Positions 1 to 6,260 of a DNA stretch of 8,413 nt are shown here, piece by piece. Every line of letters begins with the position of its first letter. Within the stretch, counting starts at the first letter, position 1. The notes under the pieces were generated by a model. That model made no database searches. It saw nothing but the letters and a program-made list of their open reading frames with translations, and was not told the DNA's origin. This DNA is from DAIOEK01 sp964600595 (GTDB lineage: Bacteria > Chloroflexota > Anaerolineae > Anaerolineales > Anaerolineaceae): assembly GCA_964600595.1 (NCBI GenBank), contig CAZRKL010000117.1, forward strand, positions 1 through 8,413, written 5' to 3'. The position numbers were made by a program, and so were the translations under genes.

Positions 1-142
1 TATATTTAATGTTACCGTGAGTATCGGGGCAACAAGCTACTCAGAGGCTTTTGAGCGATTTGAAGATGTTCTCCACACCGCGGATATGGAAATGTACAAG
101 GCAAAAAAACTGGGACGCAACAGGATTGTTGCCTCCAGTTAG
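1..142 (+). CDS. C-terminal end of a GGDEF-domain protein (probable diguanylate cyclase), 5' truncated
   Basis: This is the 3' end of a gene that begins before the window. The reading frame runs from position 2 to the TAG at 140-142 and gives 46 residues. They match the end of a GGDEF domain: a V-T-V-S-I-G-A strand near the start, then a helix ending A-D-x-E-M-Y-x-A-K-K-x-G-R-N-R. This is the conserved closing signature of diguanylate cyclases, which make cyclic di-GMP from two GTP. The catalytic GG[D/E]EF loop and any sensor domains lie outside the window, so catalytic activity cannot be judged. The protein ends ten residues or fewer after the domain, so GGDEF is the last domain and no EAL domain follows. 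The gene converges on the lipoprotein gene with only 24 bp between the stop codons. Confidence 0.9.
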   Translation, partial: IFNVTVSIGATSYSEAFERFEDVLHTADMEMYKAKKLGRNRIVASS

Positions 143-166
143 ACAGAATCTATAATCCGCCTATTA

Positions 167-1642
167 TTAATCAAACCGGTATGCGGTAATGAACCCGTTT
201 TCACATACCGCTATCATTTTCCCATCATCAGAAACCGCAAGGCTTACCGGAAACATGAAAGTACCGGGTTCATGTTCGCTGCCGTCATAATTCAAGTTTC
301 CAAACCGCTTGAATAACTCACCCTTTGAATCAAAAATATAGATCGCGCTATTCTCAGGGCTGTTATGCAGAAGAACGTAAATATTGTCAGATTTGTCGAT
401 TGCCAAATCTGCTGTTCCTGCTTTTTGAAGTTCATCCTGCGCTAATTCTGCAACAATACGCTGATTATTGACATCCATCTTTAAGATGCTTCCCTGTCGT
501 ATATCCAGTGTATATAGATACCCATCCGCATCAAATGCCAGACCTTTATAACTTGGGTATTCTGCCTGCTCCAGTGGGATTTCATGCAAATACTCTCCGG
601 TATCACCGGTGTAAACCTGAACGCGGTTCACAACATCCCCTACATCCAGCACATAAACATTTCCATTGAACGGACTTACCGCCACAGCCAGCGGGCTGTA
701 AGGTGAAAAATCCGTCCCACCTGAAATGTTCCGGGTGCCATTTTTACTCAACACGACAAATTCCTTCGAGAGAAGATCTGTCACCACGATGTTCTGATAT
801 TGATCCAGTGCAACATCAGAAAAATTGGATGGGTCCTGATTCAAATAGGTTGTAATAACCTGCCCATCCTGATCCATTTTTATCAATCCGTTCTGTCCAT
901 TAGCAATGTAGATGTTGTACAACGCATCGATCGCAATTCCCCCCGGAAATTGGCTGTCGGCATCGCCTAAGTAGTCCGCTGGGATTTGCACCCGCCACGC
1001 GGGAGAGATATCAATTTGATGGGGTAGTATCCCCACCAATTCAATTGAGTTAAACTGCACGGGGTTTTCGGTATCAGAGAATGCTATCGTGATCTGATCA
1101 ACCGGATGAGATATATTCAACGGGATGGTAAATACCGATGGGCACGTACCTGTGTAAGGTATTTTGCCGGAATACACCTCTGCAGAAGATTGGGTTGTCT
1201 GGTTTGCCACCTGGATAGTGAAATTATCATCAGTTGGATGAGATAAATAGATATTAATTTCCAGGGGGATGATTGCATAGGCATACCGAAAATCAAGCGT
1301 ATGCACATCTTTTGTGGGTCCTGCTGCAAAGAACCACGGATAAGGATCATTCCCACAGGTAGAATCTGATGGACCCCCGGTGAAGAACCCCGTGTCGGCC
1401 TCTTCAAAATCCGAAAACACCTCCGCAGCCCATAGCTTCACGATTTTCGTGCTTGGTGGGATTTCAGTGGGAAACGATAATGTTGCTACTTCAGAAGGTG
1501 GAAGCGGCGAAATCGCAACTTTTAGAGGCGTGGAGACCTGTTCAACTGCAGACAATTCTCTTGGTTGTGTTTGTCTGGATAATCCACACGCCAAACTCAT
1601 GAATACTGAAACCGTGCCAATGAATAGTGTTTTCCGGTTCAT
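167..1642 (-). CDS. Secreted lipoprotein with beta-sandwich-like region and NHL-type beta-propeller
   Basis: 491 aa, function unknown. The ATG at 1640-1642 (complement) is preceded by GAGGA with 5-nt spacing and begins a lipoprotein signal peptide: basic M-N-R-K, a hydrophobic stretch, then S-L-A-C with Cys19 as the predicted lipidated residue. The S at -3 is not ideal for a lipobox. Residues 20-70 form a Ser/Thr/Pro-rich linker. Residues about 75-205 look like an all-beta, carbohydrate-binding-like domain with two cysteines (C96, C167) that could form a disulphide. Residues about 215-490 contain roughly six repeats of the form G-[IV/L]-A-[IV/F]-D-x-x-x-N-[IV]-Y-[IV], for example near 235, 276, 318, 367, 411 and 466. 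This is typical of six-bladed NHL propellers, which usually mediate binding and are not usually catalytic. It should sit on the outer face of the cytoplasmic membrane. It is divergent from the sensor kinase, so the two could share a control region; a functional link is inference only. Confidence 0.88.
   Translation of the reverse strand: MNRKTLFIGTVSVFMSLACGLSRQTQPRELSAVEQVSTPLKVAISPLPPSEVATLSFPTEIPPSTKIVKLWAAEVFSDFEEADTGFFTGGPSDSTCGNDPYPWFFAAGPTKDVHTLDFRYAYAIIPLEINIYLSHPTDDNFTIQVANQTTQSSAEVYSGKIPYTGTCPSVFTIPLNISHPVDQITIAFSDTENPVQFNSIELVGILPHQIDISPAWRVQIPADYLGDADSQFPGGIAIDALYNIYIANGQNGLIKMDQDGQVITTYLNQDPSNFSDVALDQYQNIVVTDLLSKEFVVLSKNGTRNISGGTDFSPYSPLAVAVSPFNGNVYVLDVGDVVNRVQVYTGDTGEYLHEIPLEQAEYPSYKGLAFDADGYLYTLDIRQGSILKMDVNNQRIVAELAQDELQKAGTADLAIDKSDNIYVLLHNSPENSAIYIFDSKGELFKRFGNLNYDGSEHEPGTFMFPVSLAVSDDGKMIAVCENGFITAYRFD
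177..211. terminator. Inverted repeat in the 3' end of the lipoprotein gene, possible bidirectional terminator
   Basis: CGGTATG (177-183) is complementary to CATACCG (204-210). A second register pairs GCGGTA (183-188) with TACCGC (206-211), because the left side is an imperfect tandem repeat of CGGTATG/CGGTAATG. The repeat lies within the last codons of the minus-strand lipoprotein gene, between two convergent stop codons. The flanks are moderately T-rich in both directions (TTTGATTAATAAT on the minus strand, ATTTT on the plus strand), but neither has a clean T-run and the loop is long. It may serve both convergent genes as a terminator. It could also be coincidental coding sequence. Confidence 0.3.
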
Positions 1643-1823
1643 TTTGGTCCTCGTCCCGGGAAATCAGATTAATTAATGATTATTTTGATAGTTCTCCAAT
1701 TATTATATGGTAAAGAGGGTTTTGAGAATAATTGACCTGAAGAAAACTGTACATTTGTCTAATGGCAACATGGACAGATGTCTTATATCATTAAGTGAAT
1801 ATATTCTGTTTTCGCAGGTCTTC
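1643..1823. promoter_or_regulatory. Divergent intergenic control region between lipoprotein and sensor kinase
   Basis: This 181-bp AT-rich stretch lies between two divergent start codons and must hold the promoters for both genes. On the minus strand a perfect TATAAT (complement of 1702-1707) sits about 60 bp before the lipoprotein start, but I see no convincing -35 at 16-18 bp. On the plus strand TATATT (1800-1805) and TTGACC (1732-1737) look promoter-like but cannot be paired at sensible spacing. Short palindromes are present: ATTAATTAAT (1668-1677), TGTACA (1749-1754) and GACA-GA-TGTC (1773-1782). Any of these could be an operator, but none is long enough to be compelling. The kinase reading frame stays open upstream to an ATG at 1707, which I do not consider the start. 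Confidence 0.4.
1648..1652 (-). promoter_or_regulatory. Ribosome binding site of the NHL lipoprotein gene
   Basis: The complement reads GAGGA, with five bases (CCAAA) before the ATG at 1642. It supports the start that places a lipoprotein signal at the N-terminus. Confidence 0.7.
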
Positions 1824-4800
1824 ATGAAAAACTTTGCCAGAATCCCTCGAACTATTATCTATATCCTATTGTTAGTTATTTTCACAGGTTGTAATCTCAC
1901 ACGAAACGTGGTTTCAGTATCAATCCCTGAAGACCAATCAGTCGCACGTCAAACCATTATTAAATCCAATCACTTACCTGTAGATTATCCAGTTGATGCG
2001 ATCAAGTTTTCACACTTGACAAGCATGGATGGTATCTCACAGAGCGTGATCACCTGTATATACCAAGATGATTTTGGCTATATCTGGTTTGGCACCGAAG
2101 ATGGATTGAACAAATTTGATGGAAAAAATGTCGTTGTGTATCGCCATGAGCCGGATGATGGAAACAGCATCAGCTCAAATGATATCACCGCCATTACTCA
2201 ATCGTCTGATGGAGCAATCTGGATTGGCACCCGGGGTGGTGGACTGAATAAATACATCCGCGAAACAGGATTGTTTACAAGGTATCTGCATCAACCCGCC
2301 GGTGAAGATACGATCAGCAGTGACTACATAAGGACATTGCTGTTTGACCCGGATGGATATCTCTGGGTAGGCACGCTAGGCGGGGGATTAAACCGTTTAG
2401 ACCTGATAACCGGGAAGATCCAACATTACTTGCAAAATAGCGGACAATTAGGTTCGATTAGTTCAAATGATGTTCTTTCCCTCGCAAAAGGAAATTCAGA
2501 CACCCTGTGGGTTGGTACTGCGTATGGTCTCGACCGGTTGCAAATATCAAATGGATCATTTATTAACTATCGAACAGCTCCAGTGCCTGTTGTGGTTACC
2601 AGGAGCGCAATTTCATCATTGCTTATTCATAATAATGTTTTGCTTATCGGTTCAGAGGCAGGCCTTTTCCAATTCGATACCCGCACATCTAAGGTTCGGG
2701 AAATTAATCTCAGTAATAACAAAACAAACCCGGAAAGAATACCCATTCAGGCAATTATATATGGAGGAGATGAACACTATTGGGTGGGTACGTATTCGTT
2801 TGGGTTATTCAGAATTTCATCCGATTTAATAAATATCGAACGTGTATTTGCAGATCCAAGAAATTCAACATCCTTAAGTGATAATCGAATTCTATCCATA
2901 CAAGAAGACAAATCTGGAATAATCTGGATAGGTACTTACTCGGGATTTGTAAATTATATTAATCCCCTGAATAATCGATTCAAAAGTCTTGAGTTTTCAC
3001 CCTGGTTAAGAAATAGCCTGAGCAATTCCATGGTTTGGGCTGTTTTACCTGACAAAGATAACAAATTATGGATTGGTACAGATGGAGGAGGACTCAATCT
3101 ATACGATTTTTCTTCTGGACAAAACCAGGTATTCAAACATGATCCGGAAAATGAAAATTCACTGGATGATGACCATGTGCACTCATTGCTGATTGATAAG
3201 TCTGGGAAATTGTGGATAGGCACGGATAATGGATTAAACCAGTATGTGGGGGAAGGAAATTTCTTTAAACATATACAGCTCAGGCAGTTGAACCAACCGG
3301 AGATTTTAGATAAAAGAGTTTCCCCTCAGAATATTCCCATACAAATACTTACAATCCAGCAGGATGCCAATGGGATAATCTGGCTGGGAACCGGGGGATC
3401 AGGTTTGTTCAAATTGAATCCAGATTCGGGCGCGATCGAGCATATTGAGTATCAACCCGGGTATTCAACAATCTTACCGAGCAATTTAGTCTGGGCACTT
3501 TATCCGGACAAGAATAACATCCTCTGGGTCGCAACAAACAGAGGGTTGGTGAAAATGAATACGCTTAACCAGACATCTACAACTTATTTGCCATCTATAA
3601 CAACACGCGGAAGCATCAGCGATTATCGGGCACTTTGNNNNNNNNNNNNNNNNNNNNNNNNNNNNNNNNNNNNNNNNNNNNNNNNNNNNNNNNNNNNNNN
3701 NNNNNNNNNNNNNNNNNNNNNNNNNNNNNNNNNNNNNGGCGCTGGTGCAAAAAGTGAAGATGGGCAGATATTTTTTGGAGGAATTTTTGGAGTTACATAT
3801 TTCCATCCAACCGAGATTTATTCAAATACCTATCAACCGGATGTGTTTCTCACTTCACTCACGCAAGGAGGGCAGCAAATAATTGATCAATTGCCACTTG
3901 AGGTCATAAACTCAATTAAATTATCATGGCCAAAAAATTATTTCGAATTTACATTTCAAGATCAATTTGCTTTTGTATCAGAAAACATAAAATATGCGTA
4001 TAGGTTAGCTCCCTTTGAAAAGGAATGGACCGTCACAGAGGCTATTGGGCATGGGAGGTATACCAACTTACCTGGTGGTGAATATCAGCTCTGGTTACGA
4101 ACCAGTGATGAAACAGGGGAATGGTACCCGGAAAAGAAAATTCTAACAGTTTCTATTGTTCCACCATTATGGGAAAATCGAAATTTCATTAGCATTTTCG
4201 GTTTGTCCATAATCTTGGGAATTGCAGGGTTGGTTTATCTCAGAATTCAATCCTCACAACGAAGGACGCGCGACCTAGCACAATTAGTAAAGTTGAGAAC
4301 AAGGGAAATTGATCAGAGAAGACAGGTAGCTGAGGGGCTCCGTGAAATTCTGATCAGGATAAATTCTAATATGTCGTTAGAAGATTCGCTTTCTTTCATT
4401 GCGGATCAAATATGCCAGATTATGAGAGTTCATGATGTGGTAATCGCTCAGTGTGATGATCAAAAAGATAAGAAAAATAAATTGGTGATCTCATCGTCTC
4501 AAAACACAGATATCGAATGTGAGCTGATCAATTTGATTTATCAACGAATTCGTGAAATAGAAACCAAATCCACTTCACCTGACGAAATAATACTGACCTT
4601 TAAACCATTTGAAATTGGCTTTCAAACATTAGCAAAGACAATAACCTGTCTTCCTGTATACGGATCTGGCCAAATTGAAGCAATATTGATCCTTTTTTCA
4701 CAAAATTCAAAAACGTGGAATAGTGAAGATAGAGAATTGCTAACTTCATTCGCTGAACAAATAGCTCTGGCGCTTGGCAATGCCAGGCTTCGCAATAATA

Positions 4801-5465
4801 CCGCTGAACTGGCTATGTTGAACGAGAGGAATAGGCTGGCGCGAGACTTACATGATGCTGTTACGCAGACGTTATTTTCTGCCAGTTTGCTTGCTGAAGC
4901 TTTTCCTGGGGTATGGGAGAAGAATCCTGCAGAGGGGAAGAAATTGATCCAAGAAATGAGGCTGCTAACCAGAGGGGCATTAGCCGAAATGAGGTCCATG
5001 TTAATGGAATTAAGACCAGCATCCATGGCAGAAGCTAAATTAGCAGACTTAATCAAGCAATTAGCTGAAGCTGTGGCTGGACGCACGGGGCTGAAAATTG
5101 CCCTTTCCGTGCCAAACGATATCCATTTACCCAATGATGTCAATGTCACGCTCTATCGGATTGCCCAGGAAGCACTAACGAATGTTGTAAAACATGCGAA
5201 AGCCGAAAATGTGAAAATCTACTGCTCAAAAGATGGAAATTTTGCTGAGGGGGAGCAGAACACTCTAATAGTAAGTATGGTTATTGAAGATGATGGATGT
5301 GGATTCGAAACAAAAAAAATAGCACAAGATCATTTTGGGTTATATAATATGCAAGAAAGAGCAGATTCTATTGATGCCGTTCTTGAAATTTCCAGTGTTC
5401 CAGGAGCAGGCACGAAGATAGCGGTTGTCTGGAAAGGTGAGGAACCTACATCTAATGACGAATAG
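1824..5465 (+). CDS. Propeller-type sensor histidine kinase (Reg_prop / Y_Y_Y / TM / GAF / HisKA_3 / HATPase_c)
   Basis: Membrane sensor kinase of about 1213 aa, counting 34 unknown residues from the assembly gap (604-638). The ATG at 1824 is chosen because it begins a signal-like segment: K-N-F-A-R-I-P-R, a hydrophobic run, then F-T-G-C with Cys23. The frame is open back to 1707, but that would bury the signal, and both sites have weak Shine-Dalgarno sequences. Residues about 80-660 carry at least 12 W-[IV]-G-T-x-x-G-L type Reg_prop blade motifs. They run from Y-I-W-F-G-T near 88 to I-F-F-G-G near 650. A Y_Y_Y domain follows at about 705-780 and a single transmembrane helix at about 789-807. 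A GAF domain spans about 840-990. The HisKA_3 H-box R-D-L-H-D-A-V puts the phosphoacceptor at His1010 (codon 4851). The ATPase has an N-box with Asn1120, E-D-D-G-C-G-F with Asp1157, and G-L-Y-N-M-Q-E-R. All key residues are present. It should sense an extracytoplasmic ligand, autophosphorylate and pass phosphate to the overlapping response regulator. The ligand is unknown. Confidence 0.9.
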   Translation: MKNFARIPRTIIYILLLVIFTGCNLTRNVVSVSIPEDQSVARQTIIKSNHLPVDYPVDAIKFSHLTSMDGISQSVITCIYQDDFGYIWFGTEDGLNKFDGKNVVVYRHEPDDGNSISSNDITAITQSSDGAIWIGTRGGGLNKYIRETGLFTRYLHQPAGEDTISSDYIRTLLFDPDGYLWVGTLGGGLNRLDLITGKIQHYLQNSGQLGSISSNDVLSLAKGNSDTLWVGTAYGLDRLQISNGSFINYRTAPVPVVVTRSAISSLLIHNNVLLIGSEAGLFQFDTRTSKVREINLSNNKTNPERIPIQAIIYGGDEHYWVGTYSFGLFRISSDLINIERVFADPRNSTSLSDNRILSIQEDKSGIIWIGTYSGFVNYINPLNNRFKSLEFSPWLRNSLSNSMVWAVLPDKDNKLWIGTDGGGLNLYDFSSGQNQVFKHDPENENSLDDDHVHSLLIDKSGKLWIGTDNGLNQYVGEGNFFKHIQLRQLNQPEILDKRVSPQNIPIQILTIQQDANGIIWLGTGGSGLFKLNPDSGAIEHIEYQPGYSTILPSNLVWALYPDKNNILWVATNRGLVKMNTLNQTSTTYLPSITTRGSISDYRALXXXXXXXXXXXXXXXXXXXXXXXXXXXXXXXXXXGAGAKSEDGQIFFGGIFGVTYFHPTEIYSNTYQPDVFLTSLTQGGQQIIDQLPLEVINSIKLSWPKNYFEFTFQDQFAFVSENIKYAYRLAPFEKEWTVTEAIGHGRYTNLPGGEYQLWLRTSDETGEWYPEKKILTVSIVPPLWENRNFISIFGLSIILGIAGLVYLRIQSSQRRTRDLAQLVKLRTREIDQRRQVAEGLREILIRINSNMSLEDSLSFIADQICQIMRVHDVVIAQCDDQKDKKNKLVISSSQNTDIECELINLIYQRIREIETKSTSPDEIILTFKPFEIGFQTLAKTITCLPVYGSGQIEAILILFSQNSKTWNSEDRELLTSFAEQIALALGNARLRNNTAELAMLNERNRLARDLHDAVTQTLFSASLLAEAFPGVWEKNPAEGKKLIQEMRLLTRGALAEMRSMLMELRPASMAEAKLADLIKQLAEAVAGRTGLKIALSVPNDIHLPNDVNVTLYRIAQEALTNVVKHAKAENVKIYCSKDGNFAEGEQNTLIVSMVIEDDGCGFETKKIAQDHFGLYNMQERADSIDAVLEISSVPGAGTKIAVVWKGEEPTSNDE
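3638..3737. other. Assembly gap of 100 Ns inside the sensor kinase gene
   Basis: Exactly 100 unknown bases, the conventional placeholder for a scaffold gap of unknown length. The frame happens to be the same on both sides: upstream ends S-I-S-D-Y-R-A-L and downstream resumes G-A-G-A-K-S-E-D-G. Both flanks fit one gene, the last full propeller blade before the gap and the final F-F-G-G blade after it. The gap is therefore a sequencing/assembly break inside one gene, not a boundary between two genes. Confidence 0.97.
5435..5442 (+). promoter_or_regulatory. Shine-Dalgarno-like AGGTGAGG inside the kinase gene, for the response regulator
   Basis: AGGTGAGG lies 12 nt before the ATG at 5455, within the kinase coding region. 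The spacing is longer than the usual 5-9 nt, but this is the only good ribosome-binding match nearby. The arrangement suggests translational coupling. Confidence 0.5.
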
Positions 5466-6087
5466 CAAAATCAGGGTAATCATTGTTGATGACCATGATA
5501 TGGTAAGGCGCGGTTTGGCTTCTTATCTCAGTATCACAGATGATATTGATTTAGTTGGCGAAGCTTCCAACGGTGAAGAAGCAATTGCGCTTTGCGAACG
5601 AGTTAAACCTGATATGGTCATCATGGATATCATGATGCCTAAAATGGATGGTATTGAAGCAACCGGGCACATCCGTAAAAAATATCCTGATACACAGGTT
5701 ATTGCTCTGACCAGCTATCAGGAAAAAGATTTAGTTCACCAGGTTATTCTCGAAGGCGCAATCAGTTATTTATTGAAAAATGTTACTGGCGAAGAATTGA
5801 TCTCTGCCATTCGGAAGGGAATGGCAGGAAAGCCAACCATGGCGCCAGAAATTACACAGGCTCTTATTCGAGATCAGTTTCCAGCTCCTGGTGATGATTT
5901 GACTCCTCGTGAAAAAGAAGTGTTAGGTCTATTAGTTGAAGGGCTGAATAACCCTGAAATAGCAGAAAGGCTCACCATAAGCAGGTCTACGGCCAGGGCA
6001 CATGTAAGTAACATTCTCATGAAGCTTGGCGTTTCAAATCGTGGTGAGGCAATCACACTAGCTCTCAGAAATAAACTTGTCAGGTAA
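5455..6087 (+). CDS. NarL/FixJ-family response regulator
   Basis: 210-aa two-component response regulator, the expected partner of the kinase just upstream, whose gene it overlaps by 11 nt. Residues about 5-120 form the receiver domain. Acidic pair Asp12/Asp13 lies in V-D-D-H, the phosphoacceptor Asp58 in M-D-I-M-M-P (codon 5626), the switch Thr86 in A-L-T-S-Y, and the conserved Lys108 in Y-L-L-K-N. Residues about 147-205 form a LuxR-type helix-turn-helix beginning L-T-P-R-E-K-E-V-L, with recognition helix S-T-A-R-A-H-V-S-N-I-L-M-K-L-G-V. Length and layout are normal for the family and no key residue is missing. The start at 5455 puts the first strand of the receiver domain at residue 6. A TTG 30 nt upstream in frame would add ten residues with no family support. 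It should bind DNA as a dimer when phosphorylated; its targets cannot be read from the sequence. Confidence 0.95.
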   Translation: MTNSKIRVIIVDDHDMVRRGLASYLSITDDIDLVGEASNGEEAIALCERVKPDMVIMDIMMPKMDGIEATGHIRKKYPDTQVIALTSYQEKDLVHQVILEGAISYLLKNVTGEELISAIRKGMAGKPTMAPEITQALIRDQFPAPGDDLTPREKEVLGLLVEGLNNPEIAERLTISRSTARAHVSNILMKLGVSNRGEAITLALRNKLVR

Positions 6088-6115
6088 TGAATAAGTAGGA
6101 CATCTGACCAATAGG

Positions 6116-6157
6116 AACACTCCCCTGAAGAATGATGCTTCAAGGGAGTGTTTGATT
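6116..6157 (+). terminator. Intrinsic terminator of the sensor kinase-response regulator operon
   Basis: A hairpin begins 29 nt after the response regulator stop. The left arm 6116-6130 pairs with the right arm 6138-6152: nine base pairs (AACACTCCC/GGGAGTGTT), one C-A mismatch, then five more (TGAAG/CTTCA), around a 7-nt loop. The stem runs into TTTGATTT, a broken T-tract. This is a strong rho-independent terminator on the plus strand. Confidence 0.85.
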
Positions 6158-6171
6158 TAACCTGTAAGAAA

Positions 6172-6195
6172 CCAGCTAATGGCTGGCCATTTTTT
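6172..6195 (+). terminator. Second hairpin with six-T run, possible back-up terminator or attenuator
   Basis: Two overlapping stems can form. CCAGC (6172-6176) pairs with GCTGG (6182-6186). Alternatively AATGG (6178-6182) pairs with CCATT (6187-6191), which directly abuts a six-T run at 6190-6195. They are mutually exclusive. The simplest reading is a tandem terminator behind the one at 6116. An attenuator for the substrate-binding protein gene is possible only if transcription starts upstream of 6172. Confidence 0.5.
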
Positions 6196-6220
6196 GTATG
6201 AGAAAGGTTTTTCATACAAT
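6194..6220 (+). promoter_or_regulatory. Candidate promoter of the substrate-binding protein gene with overlapping palindromic operator
   Basis: TACAAT (6215-6220) matches the sigma-70-type -10 consensus at five of six bases. It would give a transcript start near 6227 and a leader of about 34 nt before the ATG at 6261. The -35 is poor: TTGTAT (6194-6199) with a 15-bp spacer, or a T-rich hexamer at 17 bp. Promoter activity is an inference, supported by the need for a start site between the terminators and the gene. Confidence 0.35.
6196..6217. repeat. 22-bp near-perfect inverted repeat, probable operator
   Basis: GTATGAGAAA (6196-6205) and TTTTTCATAC (6208-6217) are inverted copies matching at nine of ten positions, with GG at the centre. 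The one mismatch would be a G-U wobble in RNA, so it could also fold as a hairpin. No T-run follows, so it is not an intrinsic terminator. Its right arm overlaps the candidate -10 box, where bound repressor would block transcription. The binding factor is unknown. Confidence 0.55.
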
Positions 6221-6250
6221 ATCCGATCAAAAGAACGACAAATTTAAAAA

Positions 6251-6254
6251 GGAG
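6251..6254 (+). promoter_or_regulatory. Ribosome binding site of the substrate-binding protein gene
   Basis: GGAG lies six bases before the ATG at 6261, after an A-rich stretch. It decides the start in favour of 6261 over the in-frame ATG at 6198, which lies inside the palindrome and would add 21 hydrophilic residues in front of the signal peptide. Confidence 0.85.
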
Positions 6255-6260
6255 AAGAAT

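Noticed and set aside
1117..1676. Open frames opposite or beside the lipoprotein gene (96 and 98 codons)
   Set aside because: They overlap a gene with a clear signal peptide, ribosome-binding site and repeat structure, and their products have no coherent features.
1732..1763. TTGACC followed by TCTAAT as a kinase promoter
   Set aside because: The spacing between the hexamers is about 20 bp, outside the usual 16-18, so I do not call it.
2080..3750. Repeated W-[IV]-G-T motifs as possible tandem DNA repeats
   Set aside because: The repetition is at protein level (propeller blades). The DNA of the copies is diverged and no tandem nucleotide repeat is apparent.
4622..5149. 175-codon open frame on the minus strand
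   Set aside because: It is antisense to the GAF/HisKA_3 part of the kinase, whose motifs are intact. The antisense product is Ser/Ala-rich with no recognisable domain or ribosome-binding site.
5425..5457. TTG start for the response regulator ten codons upstream
   Set aside because: The ATG at 5455 gives the standard N-terminus of the receiver domain. The extra ten residues have no family support and a TTG start is less likely.
5874..6230. 118-codon open frame on the minus strand
   Set aside because: It is antisense to the LuxR-type helix-turn-helix and runs through the terminator hairpins, so it is a shadow frame.
6198..6260. ATG at 6198 as start of the substrate-binding protein
   Set aside because: It lies within the palindrome and candidate promoter, lacks a Shine-Dalgarno sequence, and would put a charged 21-residue leader before a perfectly placed signal peptide.
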